Assembly: GCA_019749805.1 (NCBI GenBank)
Contig: JAIEPH010000015.1
Coordinates: 26,537-90,536 of the forward strand
DNA from: Mycobacteriaceae bacterium
GTDB taxonomy: Bacteria; Actinomycetota; Actinomycetes; Mycobacteriales; Mycobacteriaceae
Direction: 5' to 3'
DNA: 64,000 nt
The notes beneath the pieces were generated by a model. The model did not search any database. It was given only the letters and a program-made list of their open reading frames with translations, and had not been told where the DNA came from. Below are positions 26,872 to 35,096 of this stretch, one piece after another. Position 1 is the first letter of the stretch; each line of letters begins with the position of its first letter. The position numbers and the translations under genes are program-made.

Positions 26872-28415
26872 GGCCTGCGGCCCAGCAGCCGGTCGGCGTA
26901 GGATCTGCCGTCGGGATCGAAGATCACCCGGTAGGCGGGTTCGGCCCACAGCCGGGTCAGCGGATCCACCCGCTCTATCTCGTGCGGGCGCAGCCGGCCC
27001 GGCGGACGCGTTCCGCGACATCCGGACTGGTGCCAGTCCTCCAAAGCCTCTGCGGAAGCGATGATTTCGCCGATTGCAGCGGCTGGATCGGCGAGCTCGC
27101 CATCCTCGCTGCCATCGGGCGCACGGTCCAGATGCTCGCGCAGTAGCCGCAGCCGGAGATCGCGCGCGAACGTACCGTCGGCGTCCAGCACCGCGCATGT
27201 CAGCTCGCTGTCGTGAGTCCACGACCGCCGGTTGAAGTTGTCGCTGCCGACGCATGCCCAGGTGTCGTCGATGACGCACACTTTGGAGTGCACGTAAACC
27301 GGTGTGCCCTCATGGTTCTCGACGTCGAACAGGTGCACCCGGTCCGGGGCGGCGCGTCGGCAGGCATCGACGGCGAGCTGACGGCCGACCAGCGTCGGCG
27401 GGCGGCCGAGGCCGCCCTCGAGATCGAAGTACCTCGGCACGACGGCCACCAGATGCAGATCCGGGTTCGCCGTCAGCGCACCGACGAGCAGATCGGCGAT
27501 CTCGTCCGACCACAGGTACTGGTCCTCGAGATAGATCAGCCGGCGGGCCCGCCGCACCGCCTTGGTGTACCCACGCGCGATGGTGCGCTCCCCGTCCTTG
27601 GCGAACTCGTATTTGATCAGGGCGTCGCCGTAGGTCCGCAGCACCTGTACCGCGTGTGAGCCACACGGCGGTGGATCCGGCGGCTGCTCGGGCAACGGAT
27701 GCCGGTCAGCGGACGCGCCCCCAAACGTGTCGCGCAGCCACGCCAGTGGATTGAAGAGATCCAGCGGCGCCCGCGCCGTCCAGCGCTCTCGGAACGTGGT
27801 GTCCAGCGCACCGACGACCGGGCCGCGCAACTGCAACTGCACGTCATGCCACGGCGGACGCTCACCGTAGCGATCGGACATCTGCACCGCCTGCGGATCG
27901 CCGCGATGGGACTCGTCGTCGCGACGCGAGTGGCATAGGTCGATGCCGCCGATGAAGGCGACGTCGCGCTCGGGTTCCTCGGGATGACGCAACAGCACCA
28001 GTCGCTGATGGTGCGACCCGCCGAGCAGCACCCGCTGGTCCAGCAGCACCTCCCCGCCGGCGCGTTCGATGGTTTCGGCGAGATGGCGGTTCTGCTCCTC
28101 GTTGAATTGGAGCCTGTTCGGGTACGACCGCCACATCAACCCCTTGACGAGCACTCCGCGCTCGGCGGCGGAGCGGAACAGTTCGGCGACCGTCGGCCCG
28201 TCCTCGCGCAACCGCTGGTCGGCGTCGCCGCGCCAGTCGGCGAAGAACAGGTGGTCACCGGCCCCCAGCTGGTCCACCTCGGTGACCAGTCGGTCGAAGT
28301 AGCACGCCCCGTGAATGAGCGCCTCCGCCTCGTTGCCCTCACTCCACGCAGGCAGATCCCAATCGGGGTTGCCCCGTTCACCTGACGTGAGAAACCATTC
28401 GGCCAGCACAGACAC
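26868..28415 (-). CDS. Phospholipase D-fold protein, upstream copy with Lys-to-Arg change in the first HKD motif
   Basis: A 515-residue paralogue of the gene immediately downstream, alike over the whole length (shared WFLT..ERGNPD, GGSHHQ, GGIDLCHSRRDD, GALDTTFRERW, NPLAWLRD, LEDQYLWS/VEDQYLWS, SDNFNRRSWTHDSELTCAVLD). The second HKD motif is intact (VYVHSKVCVIDD). In the first, HHQK is HHQR here: Arg138, codon CGA, replaces the catalytic Lys. PLD enzymes need both motifs to form one active site, so this copy may be inactive or regulatory, perhaps in a heterodimer with its neighbour. It is divergent from the serine-hydrolase-fold lipoprotein gene. Confidence 0.87.
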   Translation of the reverse strand: MSVLAEWFLTSGERGNPDWDLPAWSEGNEAEALIHGACYFDRLVTEVDQLGAGDHLFFADWRGDADQRLREDGPTVAELFRSAAERGVLVKGLMWRSYPNRLQFNEEQNRHLAETIERAGGEVLLDQRVLLGGSHHQRLVLLRHPEEPERDVAFIGGIDLCHSRRDDESHRGDPQAVQMSDRYGERPPWHDVQLQLRGPVVGALDTTFRERWTARAPLDLFNPLAWLRDTFGGASADRHPLPEQPPDPPPCGSHAVQVLRTYGDALIKYEFAKDGERTIARGYTKAVRRARRLIYLEDQYLWSDEIADLLVGALTANPDLHLVAVVPRYFDLEGGLGRPPTLVGRQLAVDACRRAAPDRVHLFDVENHEGTPVYVHSKVCVIDDTWACVGSDNFNRRSWTHDSELTCAVLDADGTFARDLRLRLLREHLDRAPDGSEDGELADPAAAIGEIIASAEALEDWHQSGCRGTRPPGRLRPHEIERVDPLTRLWAEPAYRVIFDPDGRSYADRLLGRRP

Positions 28416-28475
28416 GCACCTGGATGCCCACTTCCGCGGTTATTTACGCACATGAGGGTGTGCGAAGATCCGGGC

Positions 28476-29714
28476 ATGCCCGTTCTCCGGCGGCTGTACG
28501 TCGCACTTTGCGCAATTGCCCTGACCGCCGGGTGCACGCCCGGTGTGCTGCCTGACGAACCGCCCGCGACGAGCGCGAACACCGACAACGCCAAGGCCGA
28601 CGCTGTGATGCGCGCCGTGCGCGAGGCGATGACCGATGAACACCTGAAGGCGGTCATCGTGCGGGTCACCGTCGGCGGGCACGAGGTCGTCACCGACGCC
28701 GTCGGCGAATCGATGACCGGCGTGCCCGCGGCCACCAACATGCACTTCCGCAATGGCGCGGTGGCCATCTCCTACGTCGCGACGCTGCTGCTCAAGCTCG
28801 TCGACGAACAGAAGGTCAGTCTCGACGACAAGCTGTCGAAGTTCCTGCCCGAGATTCCGCACGCCGACCGCGTCACATTGGGCCAGCTGGCCCAGATGAC
28901 ATCGGGTTACGTCGATTACGTCATCGGCAACACCGCGATGAACGATGCGCTCTATGCCAATCCGTTCCGGCGCTGGACAGTTCACGATCTGCTGCAGTAC
29001 GCGATCAAACAACCCCTGCTCTACGAACCGGGAACCAACTGGAACTACGCGCACACCAACTACCTGCTCCTCGGGCTCGCACTGGAGAAGGCGACTGGTC
29101 AGGAGATGCCGAAGCTGTTGTCCGATAAGGTGCTTCGGCCTCTCGGCTTGACCAACACCGTCAACTCGCTGACGCCGGAGATTCCGGCACCCGTGCTGCA
29201 TGCGTTCAGCTCGGAACGTCGCGCGTTCCTCAAGATACCGCCGGGCACACCGTTCTACGAGGAGAGCACCTTCTGGGATCCGTCATGGACCATCACCCAC
29301 GGTGCGATTCAGACGACCGACATCTACGACATGGAGGCCACCGCGGCCGCCATCGGTTCCGGCCGGTTACTGTCCACGGAGTCCTACGAGAAGATGGTGT
29401 CCACCGACCTCCGCGGAAAGACCCGCAAACAGCCCGGGTGCACCACATGTGACGAGATGACCGACGGTTACACGTACGGCGTCGGCATCGTCATCTCCGG
29501 CAACTGGCTGCTGCAGAATCCGTTGATGTCGGGGTATTCGGCCATCGAGGCTTACTTGCCTGCACAGAAGATCGCCATTGCGGTCGCCGCGACGTACCTC
29601 CCCGAAGCCTTCGATGACCAGGGCGACTACACCAACGCCGCAGACACCGTGTTCCGAAAGATCGGTGCGGTGCTGGCCCCCGACGACGCGCCACCGGTGC
29701 GCGCGCCGAAATAA
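28476..29714 (+). CDS. Serine-hydrolase/beta-lactamase-fold lipoprotein lacking catalytic residues
   Basis: A 412-residue exported lipoprotein: signal segment LRRLYVALCAIALTAGC with the lipidated Cys20, then the class C beta-lactamase/penicillin-binding fold. Where active relatives have FRxGSxxK, this one has FRNGAVAI (Ala95, Ile98), so the nucleophile Ser and the general-base Lys are both missing. The expected YxN is YAH (Tyr then Ala-His), within WNYAHTNYLLLGLAL. It keeps the fold hallmarks (LTLGQLAQMTSGY-like, YEPGTNW, GQEMPKLLSDKVLRPLGL). It is probably a binding pseudo-enzyme at the cell envelope. ATG at 28476 is preferred; 28452 is an in-frame alternative. Confidence 0.87.
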   Translation: MPVLRRLYVALCAIALTAGCTPGVLPDEPPATSANTDNAKADAVMRAVREAMTDEHLKAVIVRVTVGGHEVVTDAVGESMTGVPAATNMHFRNGAVAISYVATLLLKLVDEQKVSLDDKLSKFLPEIPHADRVTLGQLAQMTSGYVDYVIGNTAMNDALYANPFRRWTVHDLLQYAIKQPLLYEPGTNWNYAHTNYLLLGLALEKATGQEMPKLLSDKVLRPLGLTNTVNSLTPEIPAPVLHAFSSERRAFLKIPPGTPFYEESTFWDPSWTITHGAIQTTDIYDMEATAAAIGSGRLLSTESYEKMVSTDLRGKTRKQPGCTTCDEMTDGYTYGVGIVISGNWLLQNPLMSGYSAIEAYLPAQKIAIAVAATYLPEAFDDQGDYTNAADTVFRKIGAVLAPDDAPPVRAPK

Positions 29715-29722
29715 GGTGAGCT

Positions 29723-30448
29723 GTGGCTCCGAAAGTTCTGTTTCTCTGCAACGAGCACCTCGCGACCGAAGCGCTGCTCGGCGATGCGTTCACCGACCAG
29801 GGATTCGACGTCGAGGTGTTCGAGGTCGTCCCCGCCGCGCGCGTCGGCGATCCCGCCGTTGACGTGACGTTCCCCGACGCAGGCGGCTACGACGTCGTGG
29901 TACCGCTGGGTGCGCGGTGGCCGGTGTATGACGACACGTTGCGCCGCACCTGGGTGGGCGCCGAGACGCAGTTGGTACGTGACGCCGCCGATGCGGGCGT
30001 GGCGCTGCTTGGCGTGTGCTTCGGCGGTCAGCTCTTGGCGCAGGCGTTCGGCGGTTCGGTGGCGCGGTCGACAGAGCCCGAGATCGGCTGGTACGACGTC
30101 ACCAGCGACAGTCCGGACCTCGTCCCCGGCGGCCCGTGGTTCCAATGGCATTTCGACCGATGGACCCTGCCTCCCGGAGCCACCGAGATCGCCCGCACCG
30201 CCAATGCGTCGCAGGCATTCGTGCTCGGCCGTGCGCTCGCATTGCAGTTCCATCCGGAGGTCGACTCGGAGCTGCTCGAGCGGTGGCTGGCCGACGATAT
30301 CGGCGGAGAGGTCGAGAGCATCGGACGCACACACGATGAATTGCGCTCCCGCACAACAGAACTTGCCGATGCTGCGGCGTCACGGGTGGGCGATCTGGTG
30401 CGTGGCTTCGTGACTCACGTCCTTCGTCAGCCGTGCCCCAGTTCGTGA
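29723..30448 (+). CDS. Stand-alone class I glutamine amidotransferase
   Basis: A 241-residue protein of the GMP-synthase-like GATase1 group. The nucleophile elbow GVCFGGQ carries Cys99, and the His-Glu pair is LQFHPEVD (His177, Glu179), so the triad is complete. Such stand-alone domains release ammonia from glutamine for a partner or act as peptidases; no synthetase partner is visible nearby. The GTG start has AAGGTGA about 6 bp upstream, 8 bp after the preceding lipoprotein gene, so the two are probably co-transcribed. Its 3' end overlaps the convergent epimerase gene by 22 bp. Confidence 0.85.
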   Translation: MAPKVLFLCNEHLATEALLGDAFTDQGFDVEVFEVVPAARVGDPAVDVTFPDAGGYDVVVPLGARWPVYDDTLRRTWVGAETQLVRDAADAGVALLGVCFGGQLLAQAFGGSVARSTEPEIGWYDVTSDSPDLVPGGPWFQWHFDRWTLPPGATEIARTANASQAFVLGRALALQFHPEVDSELLERWLADDIGGEVESIGRTHDELRSRTTELADAAASRVGDLVRGFVTHVLRQPCPSS

Positions 30449-31773
30449 GCGAGCGCACCGTCGATGCGCGGGTGCCGGAATCGATGGCCCACCGCCTCCA
30501 GCTTGGTGGCGGCAACCCGCTGGTCGGCTTCGGCCAGCTCTCGTGATCCCTGCTCCCCCAGCAAAAGGCGAGGCGCCAGCGACGGCACGGGTAGCAGCGT
30601 CGGCCGGTGCAGTACCCGGCCGAGCGCTTTCGTGTAGTCGGCGTTACGCACCGGTGCGGGCGCGACAGCGTTGACCGGACCCGACAGCCTGGCGTCGTAC
30701 AGCGCGCGGTAGTAGACGTCGAGTAGGTCGTCCAGCGCGATCCAGGACAGCCATTGCCGTCCTCCGCCGACGCGGCCGCCGAGGCCGGTGGCGAACAATG
30801 GACGCAGCAGTCGCAGGGTTCCGCCGTTGGCCGACTGCACGATTCCGGTGCGGACATTGACGACCCGAAGTCCGGCCTCGGCGGCGGGCGCGGTGGCGGC
30901 CTCCCAGTCCGCGACGACGTCGGCGAGAAAACCGTCGCCGCGCACGCTGTCCTCGCACAGGATGGCGTCGCCGCGGTCGAATCCGTAGATGCCGACCGCC
31001 GAGGCGCTGACGAACGGCCCGCTGAAGCCACTCGCGGCAGCGAGTTCGGCCAGCCGGCGCGTCGGCCCGATCCGGCTGTCGCGGATCGCCTTCTTGTGTG
31101 CGGCCGTGAACCGCCCCGCGATCGACGCGCCGGCCAGATGTACCACGGCGTCAACATCCGACAGCAGGTCGGGGGCGGGACGAACGGGATCCCACTGCCG
31201 CTCGTCAGGCGACTGCGCCGCGTGGCGCACCAACCGGATCACCCGGTGCCCGCCGGTACTCAAGAACGCCGACAACGCGGTGCCGACCAGGCCGGTCGCA
31301 CCGGTGAGTGCCACCACCAGCGGACGCAAACCCGCATCACGTGCGTCCCGGTGTGCGGCCAGATCGTCGGCGAGTTGCCGATGCCGGTAGGTGAACATCG
31401 GTCGCAGCGCAGCCGCGGGTACCGGCGCGTCGATGCGGTCGTACACGCGCGTTCCCGACGGCGCCTCGCCGAACTCGTGGGTGTGGGTCCAGCGTCCGAC
31501 GACGCGCGGTGGCCAGGACCGGGGACCGTCGGAGGAGAGCACGTCGACGAACCGGCGTCCGGCCTCGTACCTGTCGGGGTCATGTTGCGCCACCCACCGC
31601 AACCCGCCCGGCAGCCCGAGGACGGCGCGGCCGTCAACCAGGGAGTCGGCCTCGCTCACCACCTTCATCGGCTGCCACGGCGGTACCAGCCGCCGCATTG
31701 CTCCGATTCGCGAGTGCCATTCGAAGACCTCCGCCAGCGGATGGTCGACGACGGTTTCCAACTCGATGCCCAT
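30427..31773 (-). CDS. SRPBCC domain fused to a TIGR01777-type NAD(P)-dependent epimerase
   Basis: A 448-residue fusion. Residues 1-150 form a polyketide-cyclase/SRPBCC-like hydrophobic-ligand domain (VFEWHSRIGAMRRLVPPWQPMKV, WTHTHEF, YDRIDAPVP). From about residue 155 an atypical SDR of the SDR39U1 group follows: VVALTGATGLVGTALSAFL (nucleotide loop), AVVHLAGASIAGRF, VSASAVGIYGF, and a C-terminal domain with LPVPSLAPRLLLGE. The substrate is unknown; a role in lipid or cofactor modification is only a guess. The ATG at 31773 begins the conserved GIELETVVDHP segment; the frame extends further upstream without similarity. It is divergent from the phosphoribosyltransferase (83 bp). Confidence 0.86.
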   Translation of the reverse strand: MGIELETVVDHPLAEVFEWHSRIGAMRRLVPPWQPMKVVSEADSLVDGRAVLGLPGGLRWVAQHDPDRYEAGRRFVDVLSSDGPRSWPPRVVGRWTHTHEFGEAPSGTRVYDRIDAPVPAAALRPMFTYRHRQLADDLAAHRDARDAGLRPLVVALTGATGLVGTALSAFLSTGGHRVIRLVRHAAQSPDERQWDPVRPAPDLLSDVDAVVHLAGASIAGRFTAAHKKAIRDSRIGPTRRLAELAAASGFSGPFVSASAVGIYGFDRGDAILCEDSVRGDGFLADVVADWEAATAPAAEAGLRVVNVRTGIVQSANGGTLRLLRPLFATGLGGRVGGGRQWLSWIALDDLLDVYYRALYDARLSGPVNAVAPAPVRNADYTKALGRVLHRPTLLPVPSLAPRLLLGEQGSRELAEADQRVAATKLEAVGHRFRHPRIDGALAHELGHG

Positions 31774-31856
31774 ATGTCGATATTCGTACCCGCAGCGCCG
31801 ACGGATTGCCCCCGGGCTGGGTATCCAGGGTCGTAATCTGAAATTTCGGAGATTCG

Positions 31857-32528
31857 ATGAGCGGAATCCGCGGGCTGACCCGCCGAGATGCGGGTCGTGT
31901 GTTCCGGGACCGCCGGGAGGCCGGCGACGTCCTGGCACGGGAGTTGGCGTCCTACCGCGACCGAAGCAACGTGCAGGTGCTGGGGTTGGCCCGGGGTGGT
32001 GTCCCGGTCGGCGCGCAGGTCGCGCGTGCTTTGCACGCACCGCTGGATGTATTCCTGGTACGTAAACTCGGCGTCCCACAGTGGGAGGAACTCGCGATGG
32101 GAGCGCTGGCGTCCGGGGGTGGTGTGGTGATCAACGAAAGCCTGGTCCGCAGCCTCGGCATCGGCGAAGACCAAATGCAGGCCGCGATAGAGCGCGAAAC
32201 GGATGAACTACACCGGCGCGAACGTGCCTATCGCGGTGACCGCCCACCGCTGGCGCTGGCCGGAAAGACCGTGATCCTGGTCGACGACGGGATCGCCACC
32301 GGCGCCAGCATGCTCGCCGCGGTGCGTGCGGTGCGAGCCGAGGGCCCCGCTGCGGTCGTGGTCGCGGTGCCCGTCGGGCCGCAATCGACGTGCCGCGACC
32401 TCGCCGCCGAAGCCGATGATGTGGTGTGCGCGATGACACCGCCGGGATTCGAAGCCGTCGGCCAGGTGTACGAGGACTTCCACCAGGTCACCGACGATGA
32501 GGTACGCGAGTTGTTGGCCCGGGGCTGA
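31857..32528 (+). CDS. Phosphoribosyltransferase-domain protein (Rv2143-like)
   Basis: A 223-residue type I PRTase fold. The PRPP-binding loop is [14 protein letters not shown], with the two acidic residues and the TGAS turn; upstream are [18 protein letters not shown] and [23 protein letters not shown], typical of the mycobacterial stand-alone family. The base or acceptor substrate is not known. GGAG lies 8 bp before the ATG. This gene begins the stretch whose order corresponds to M. tuberculosis Rv2143 onward. Just downstream, a 26-bp tandem repeat includes its stop codon. Confidence 0.88.
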   Translation: MSGIRGLTRRDAGRVFRDRREAGDVLARELASYRDRSNVQVLGLARGGVPVGAQVARALHAPLDVFLVRKLGVPQWEELAMGALASGGGVVINESLVRSLGIGEDQMQAAIERETDELHRRERAYRGDRPPLALAGKTVILVDDGIATGASMLAAVRAVRAEGPAAVVVAVPVGPQSTCRDLAAEADDVVCAMTPPGFEAVGQVYEDFHQVTDDEVRELLARG

Positions 32529-32574
32529 GCCGCTAATTCAACACCCGCGGCTGAGCCGCGAATTCAGCACCGCC
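32523..32574. repeat. 26-bp tandem duplication at the end of the phosphoribosyltransferase gene
   Basis: Two units, 32523-32548 and 32549-32574, start with GGCTGAGCCGC and agree at about 22 of 26 positions, including AATTCA. The first unit contains the stop codon of the PRTase. Each unit has a small GGC-TGA-GCC hairpin, and the second has GCGGC/GCCGC arms. The repeat fills the gap between two convergent genes, so it may act as a weak bidirectional stop. Confidence 0.7.
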
Positions 32575-32582
32575 CCAACGGT

Positions 32583-32891
32583 TTAGCGATTGCGGTCGTC
32601 GCCTGCGACGTCGTCGGCCTGCTCGACGACCGTCGTCTCCGCTTCGTATTCGGGCTCCGCGGCGGGCTCCGCGGACTCCGGATATTCCTCGTCGAACTCC
32701 GCGACTTCGTCTCGCTCGACAGCACCGTCATCGTTTCGCGAGCGGTCCCGGATCGCATCCACGATCAGCAGCACCACGCCGATCACGCTGGCAGCGATGC
32801 ACACCCATGCGATCAGCTCATTGCTGGTGACAACGGCGGTGACCAGCGCCGCCAGGCCGATGACTGCGAGCACGAGTGCAACGATCAACAT
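32583..32891 (-). CDS. Small two-helix membrane protein with acidic tail (Rv2144c-like)
   Basis: A 102-residue protein with two helices (IVALVLAVIGLAALVTAVV and LIAWVCIAASVIGVVLLIVDAI), then a strongly acidic cytoplasmic tail (EEYPESAEPAAEPEYEAE). Position and design match Rv2144c, immediately downstream of wag31 in M. tuberculosis. No function is established; location beside wag31 suggests a role at the growing pole or septum, but that is only context. It begins 46 bp after the wag31 stop on the same strand. Confidence 0.82.
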   Translation of the reverse strand: MLIVALVLAVIGLAALVTAVVTSNELIAWVCIAASVIGVVLLIVDAIRDRSRNDDGAVERDEVAEFDEEYPESAEPAAEPEYEAETTVVEQADDVAGDDRNR

Positions 32892-32937
32892 GGATCAACC
32901 CTGGGTCGACGGGACACGGCTTGCGAAACGCCGATGA

Positions 32938-33753
32938 CTAGTTGTTGCCGCGGTTGAACTGGTTGAAACTGCCGGAGTCGTTGTTGGCGCTGGAGTCAAC
33001 CGGTGCGGCGGAGCCGCGCTGTCCCAGTTCCTCGAGTTGCGACTCCAGGTAGGTCTTGAGCCGAGTGCGGTATTCGCGCTCGAACGTCCGCAGCTGTTCG
33101 AGGCGACCTTCCAACACGGTGCGCTGCTGGTTGATGGTCCCCATGATCTCGGAATGCTTGCGCTCGGCGTCGGCCTGCAGGGCGTCGGCCTTCTCCTGGG
33201 CCTGCCGCAGCTGGGTCTCGGACCGGGTCTGAGCATCGGCCAGCAAGGCGTCGGCGCGTTGACGGGCCTCGGCGACGGTGGTCTCCGCGGTCTGGCGCGC
33301 CTCGCTGACCATGGCGTCGGCCTGGGCGCGGGCGTCGGCGAGCATCTTGTCGGACTCGGCCTGGGCGGAGCCCGTCAACCGATCCGCGGTGTCCTGGGCC
33401 AGGGCCAGCACGCGGGCCGCCTTGATCGCCTGATCCTCGGTGGCCGACTGCTGGGCCGCGGGCGCCTCATATACGGGCTGCGGGGCGGGCTCAGGTGCGG
33501 GCGCAGGTGTGGGAGCGGGCTCGTACTGCGGAATCGACTGCGTCGACTGGCCGCCACTGCCGCCACCGGACGCCAGCTCCTGGTCCAGCTCGGCGACACG
33601 CTGACGCAGATCGGCGTTCTCCTCGATGAGGCGGGTCAGCTCGTTCTCAACCAGATCGAGGAACGCGTCGACCTCGTCCTCGTTGTATCCGCGCTTGCCG
33701 ATGGGTGGCTTGCTGAACGCGACGTTGTGAACGTCGGCTGGTGTGAGCGGCAT
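32938..33753 (-). CDS. wag31: DivIVA-like polar growth protein Wag31 (Ag84)
   Basis: A 271-residue cytoskeletal protein that marks cell poles and organises tip growth. The N-terminal DivIVA domain is clear: [47 protein letters not shown], with the membrane-binding [11 protein letters not shown] turn. A Gly/Ser/Pro-rich linker (about residues 62-100) separates it from a long coiled coil of Ala/Gln/Glu heptads (residues 105-245). The C-terminus is Asn-rich ([15 protein letters not shown]). PknA/PknB phosphorylation of Wag31 is known in M. tuberculosis. A purine-rich AGGGGG precedes the ATG. Confidence 0.97.
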   Translation of the reverse strand: MPLTPADVHNVAFSKPPIGKRGYNEDEVDAFLDLVENELTRLIEENADLRQRVAELDQELASGGGSGGQSTQSIPQYEPAPTPAPAPEPAPQPVYEAPAAQQSATEDQAIKAARVLALAQDTADRLTGSAQAESDKMLADARAQADAMVSEARQTAETTVAEARQRADALLADAQTRSETQLRQAQEKADALQADAERKHSEIMGTINQQRTVLEGRLEQLRTFEREYRTRLKTYLESQLEELGQRGSAAPVDSSANNDSGSFNQFNRGNN

Positions 33754-33793
33754 TCTCTGCCCCCTTGAAGTCTGGACCGTAAACCGATCTCAA

Positions 33794-33799
33794 AGTGTA
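33794..33799 (-). promoter_or_regulatory. wag31: Candidate -10 element for wag31
   Basis: The minus strand reads TACACT, a TANNNT hexamer, about 40 bp before the wag31 ATG inside a 239-bp gap after yggT. There is no convincing -35. The rest of the gap includes an AT-rich patch (TTAATTATT near 33868-33880) unlike the surrounding DNA, but no gene. Confidence 0.4.
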
Positions 33800-33992
33800 G
33801 AGCCTCGCTGGAACGTAACTGGCGTCCATCCTGTCACACCAGACCCGGCGGTCGCGGGAGAGCCCAATAATTAAGAGCGAATTTCAATGTTCCCCGCCGA
33901 CGGCGTCGCGAATCGGTGAACGAATATCGACCTCGGCAAACCCGTGGATGAGGGCCGTCGCTAACGCCAAATCCGCGGTGTGCCGACCGATC

Positions 33993-34283
33993 TCAGACCG
34001 CTGCGCCGAATGCCAGCTGCATGCCGATGAACGCCAAGAGCAGCAGCACCATGATCGACAGATCGAAGCGAACGGCGCCTATCGTGAGCTGCGGAATGAT
34101 CCGGCGCAGCAGCTTCACGGGCGGATCGGTCACGGTCATGATCAGCTCCAGGATCACCACCGTCACCCCCTTGGGCTGCCAGTCCCGGGAAAACGAACGA
34201 ATGAACTCCACGACGACCCGGGCGATCAGCAGCAGCCAGAACACGAACAGGGCGAAGCCCAGGATCGAGAAGAATTGCGACAA
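33993..34283 (-). CDS. YggT-family membrane protein (Rv2146c-like)
   Basis: A 96-residue two-helix protein: FFSILGFALFVFWLLLIARVVVEFIRSF at the N-terminus and FDLSIMVLLLLAFIGMQLAFG at the C-terminus, joined by DPPVKLLRRIIPQLTIGAVR, the YggT signature. Found between sepF and wag31 in all mycobacteria I know; role in division or osmotic adaptation is suspected only. I chose the TTG at 34283 because GAGGT lies 8 bp upstream and the length equals that of the M. tuberculosis protein; GTG codons at 34298 and 34337 would add 5 or 18 residues. The 159-bp gap before sepF contains a GGCGCCGGCGCC palindrome and nothing else recognised. Confidence 0.88.
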   Translation of the reverse strand: MSQFFSILGFALFVFWLLLIARVVVEFIRSFSRDWQPKGVTVVILELIMTVTDPPVKLLRRIIPQLTIGAVRFDLSIMVLLLLAFIGMQLAFGAAV

Positions 34284-34442
34284 CGGAGCCGACCTCACTA
34301 CAGGTGTGACATTCGATACAGGCACGAGGCCGCGCACGCCTGAAGCCGGAGCGCTCGCGCGACGCCGCCAGCCTACCTGGCACGTTCGGTGACGGCGCCG
34401 GCGCCGATGGCCCCTAACTGCTCAGGACCTACTCATAGACAG

Positions 34443-35096
34443 TTACTGATAGGCGTAGAAGCCGGCCTCAGCGATACGGCGCCGCTGCTCGGCCGTGACG
34501 TCCACATCGGCGGGCGACAGCAGGAAGACCTTGGTCGCGACCTTGTCGAACGAACCGCGCAGTGCGAATGCCAGCCCGGCCGCGAAGTCGACCAGCCGCT
34601 TGGCGTCGGCGTTGTCCATGGTCACGAGGTCCATGATCACCGGGGTCCCTTCGCGGAACCGCTCGCCGATGGTGCGGGCCTCGCCGTAGTCCTTGGGCCG
34701 CAATGTGGTGATCTTCGACATCGGGCTGCCCGCCTCGAACAGCTCGGCCATCCGGCGCGGATCCATCGCGAGTGCACCGCGGGTGGAACCGCGCAGCGCG
34801 CCCAGCCGGGAGGATGCGCGCTCGAAGTCGCGCGTGCCGCGCATCCTCGGCTCGAATCGATCTTCGTCGCGGAACCCGCCGCGATACCCGCCGGGTGCGT
34901 CGTCGTATTCGTCGTAGCCTCCGCGACCGGGACCGTAGCCGTCAGCCTCGAAGCGGTCGTCGAACCGGTCCTCACGCGAGCGGCGTGAGTATCCGCCGCG
35001 CGAGGTGCCGCGGTCGTCGTCCTCGTAGTACTCGTCGTCATAGTCGTCCATAGGGGCCATCCCGAAGTAGGCCTTGACCTTGTGGAGAGTGCTCAT
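34443..35096 (-). CDS. sepF: Cell division protein SepF
   Basis: A 217-residue FtsZ membrane anchor. The short N-terminal amphipathic helix ([14 protein letters not shown]) is followed by a disordered, Asp/Arg/Tyr/Gly-rich linker (about 18-95) and the conserved C-terminal SepF core: [67 protein letters not shown]. In actinobacteria SepF is the essential anchor because FtsA is absent, and no ftsA is seen here. The ATG overlaps the yggS-like stop (ATGA). Confidence 0.97.
   Translation of the reverse strand: MSTLHKVKAYFGMAPMDDYDDEYYEDDDRGTSRGGYSRRSREDRFDDRFEADGYGPGRGGYDEYDDAPGGYRGGFRDEDRFEPRMRGTRDFERASSRLGALRGSTRGALAMDPRRMAELFEAGSPMSKITTLRPKDYGEARTIGERFREGTPVIMDLVTMDNADAKRLVDFAAGLAFALRGSFDKVATKVFLLSPADVDVTAEQRRRIAEAGFYAYQ

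Noticed and set aside
25330..27279. Extended 649-residue reading of the downstream phospholipase-D gene
   Set aside because: The extra N-terminus is Arg/Ala/Pro-rich shadow translation of the upstream paralogue; the ATG at 26871 with an ATGA overlap starts the conserved protein.
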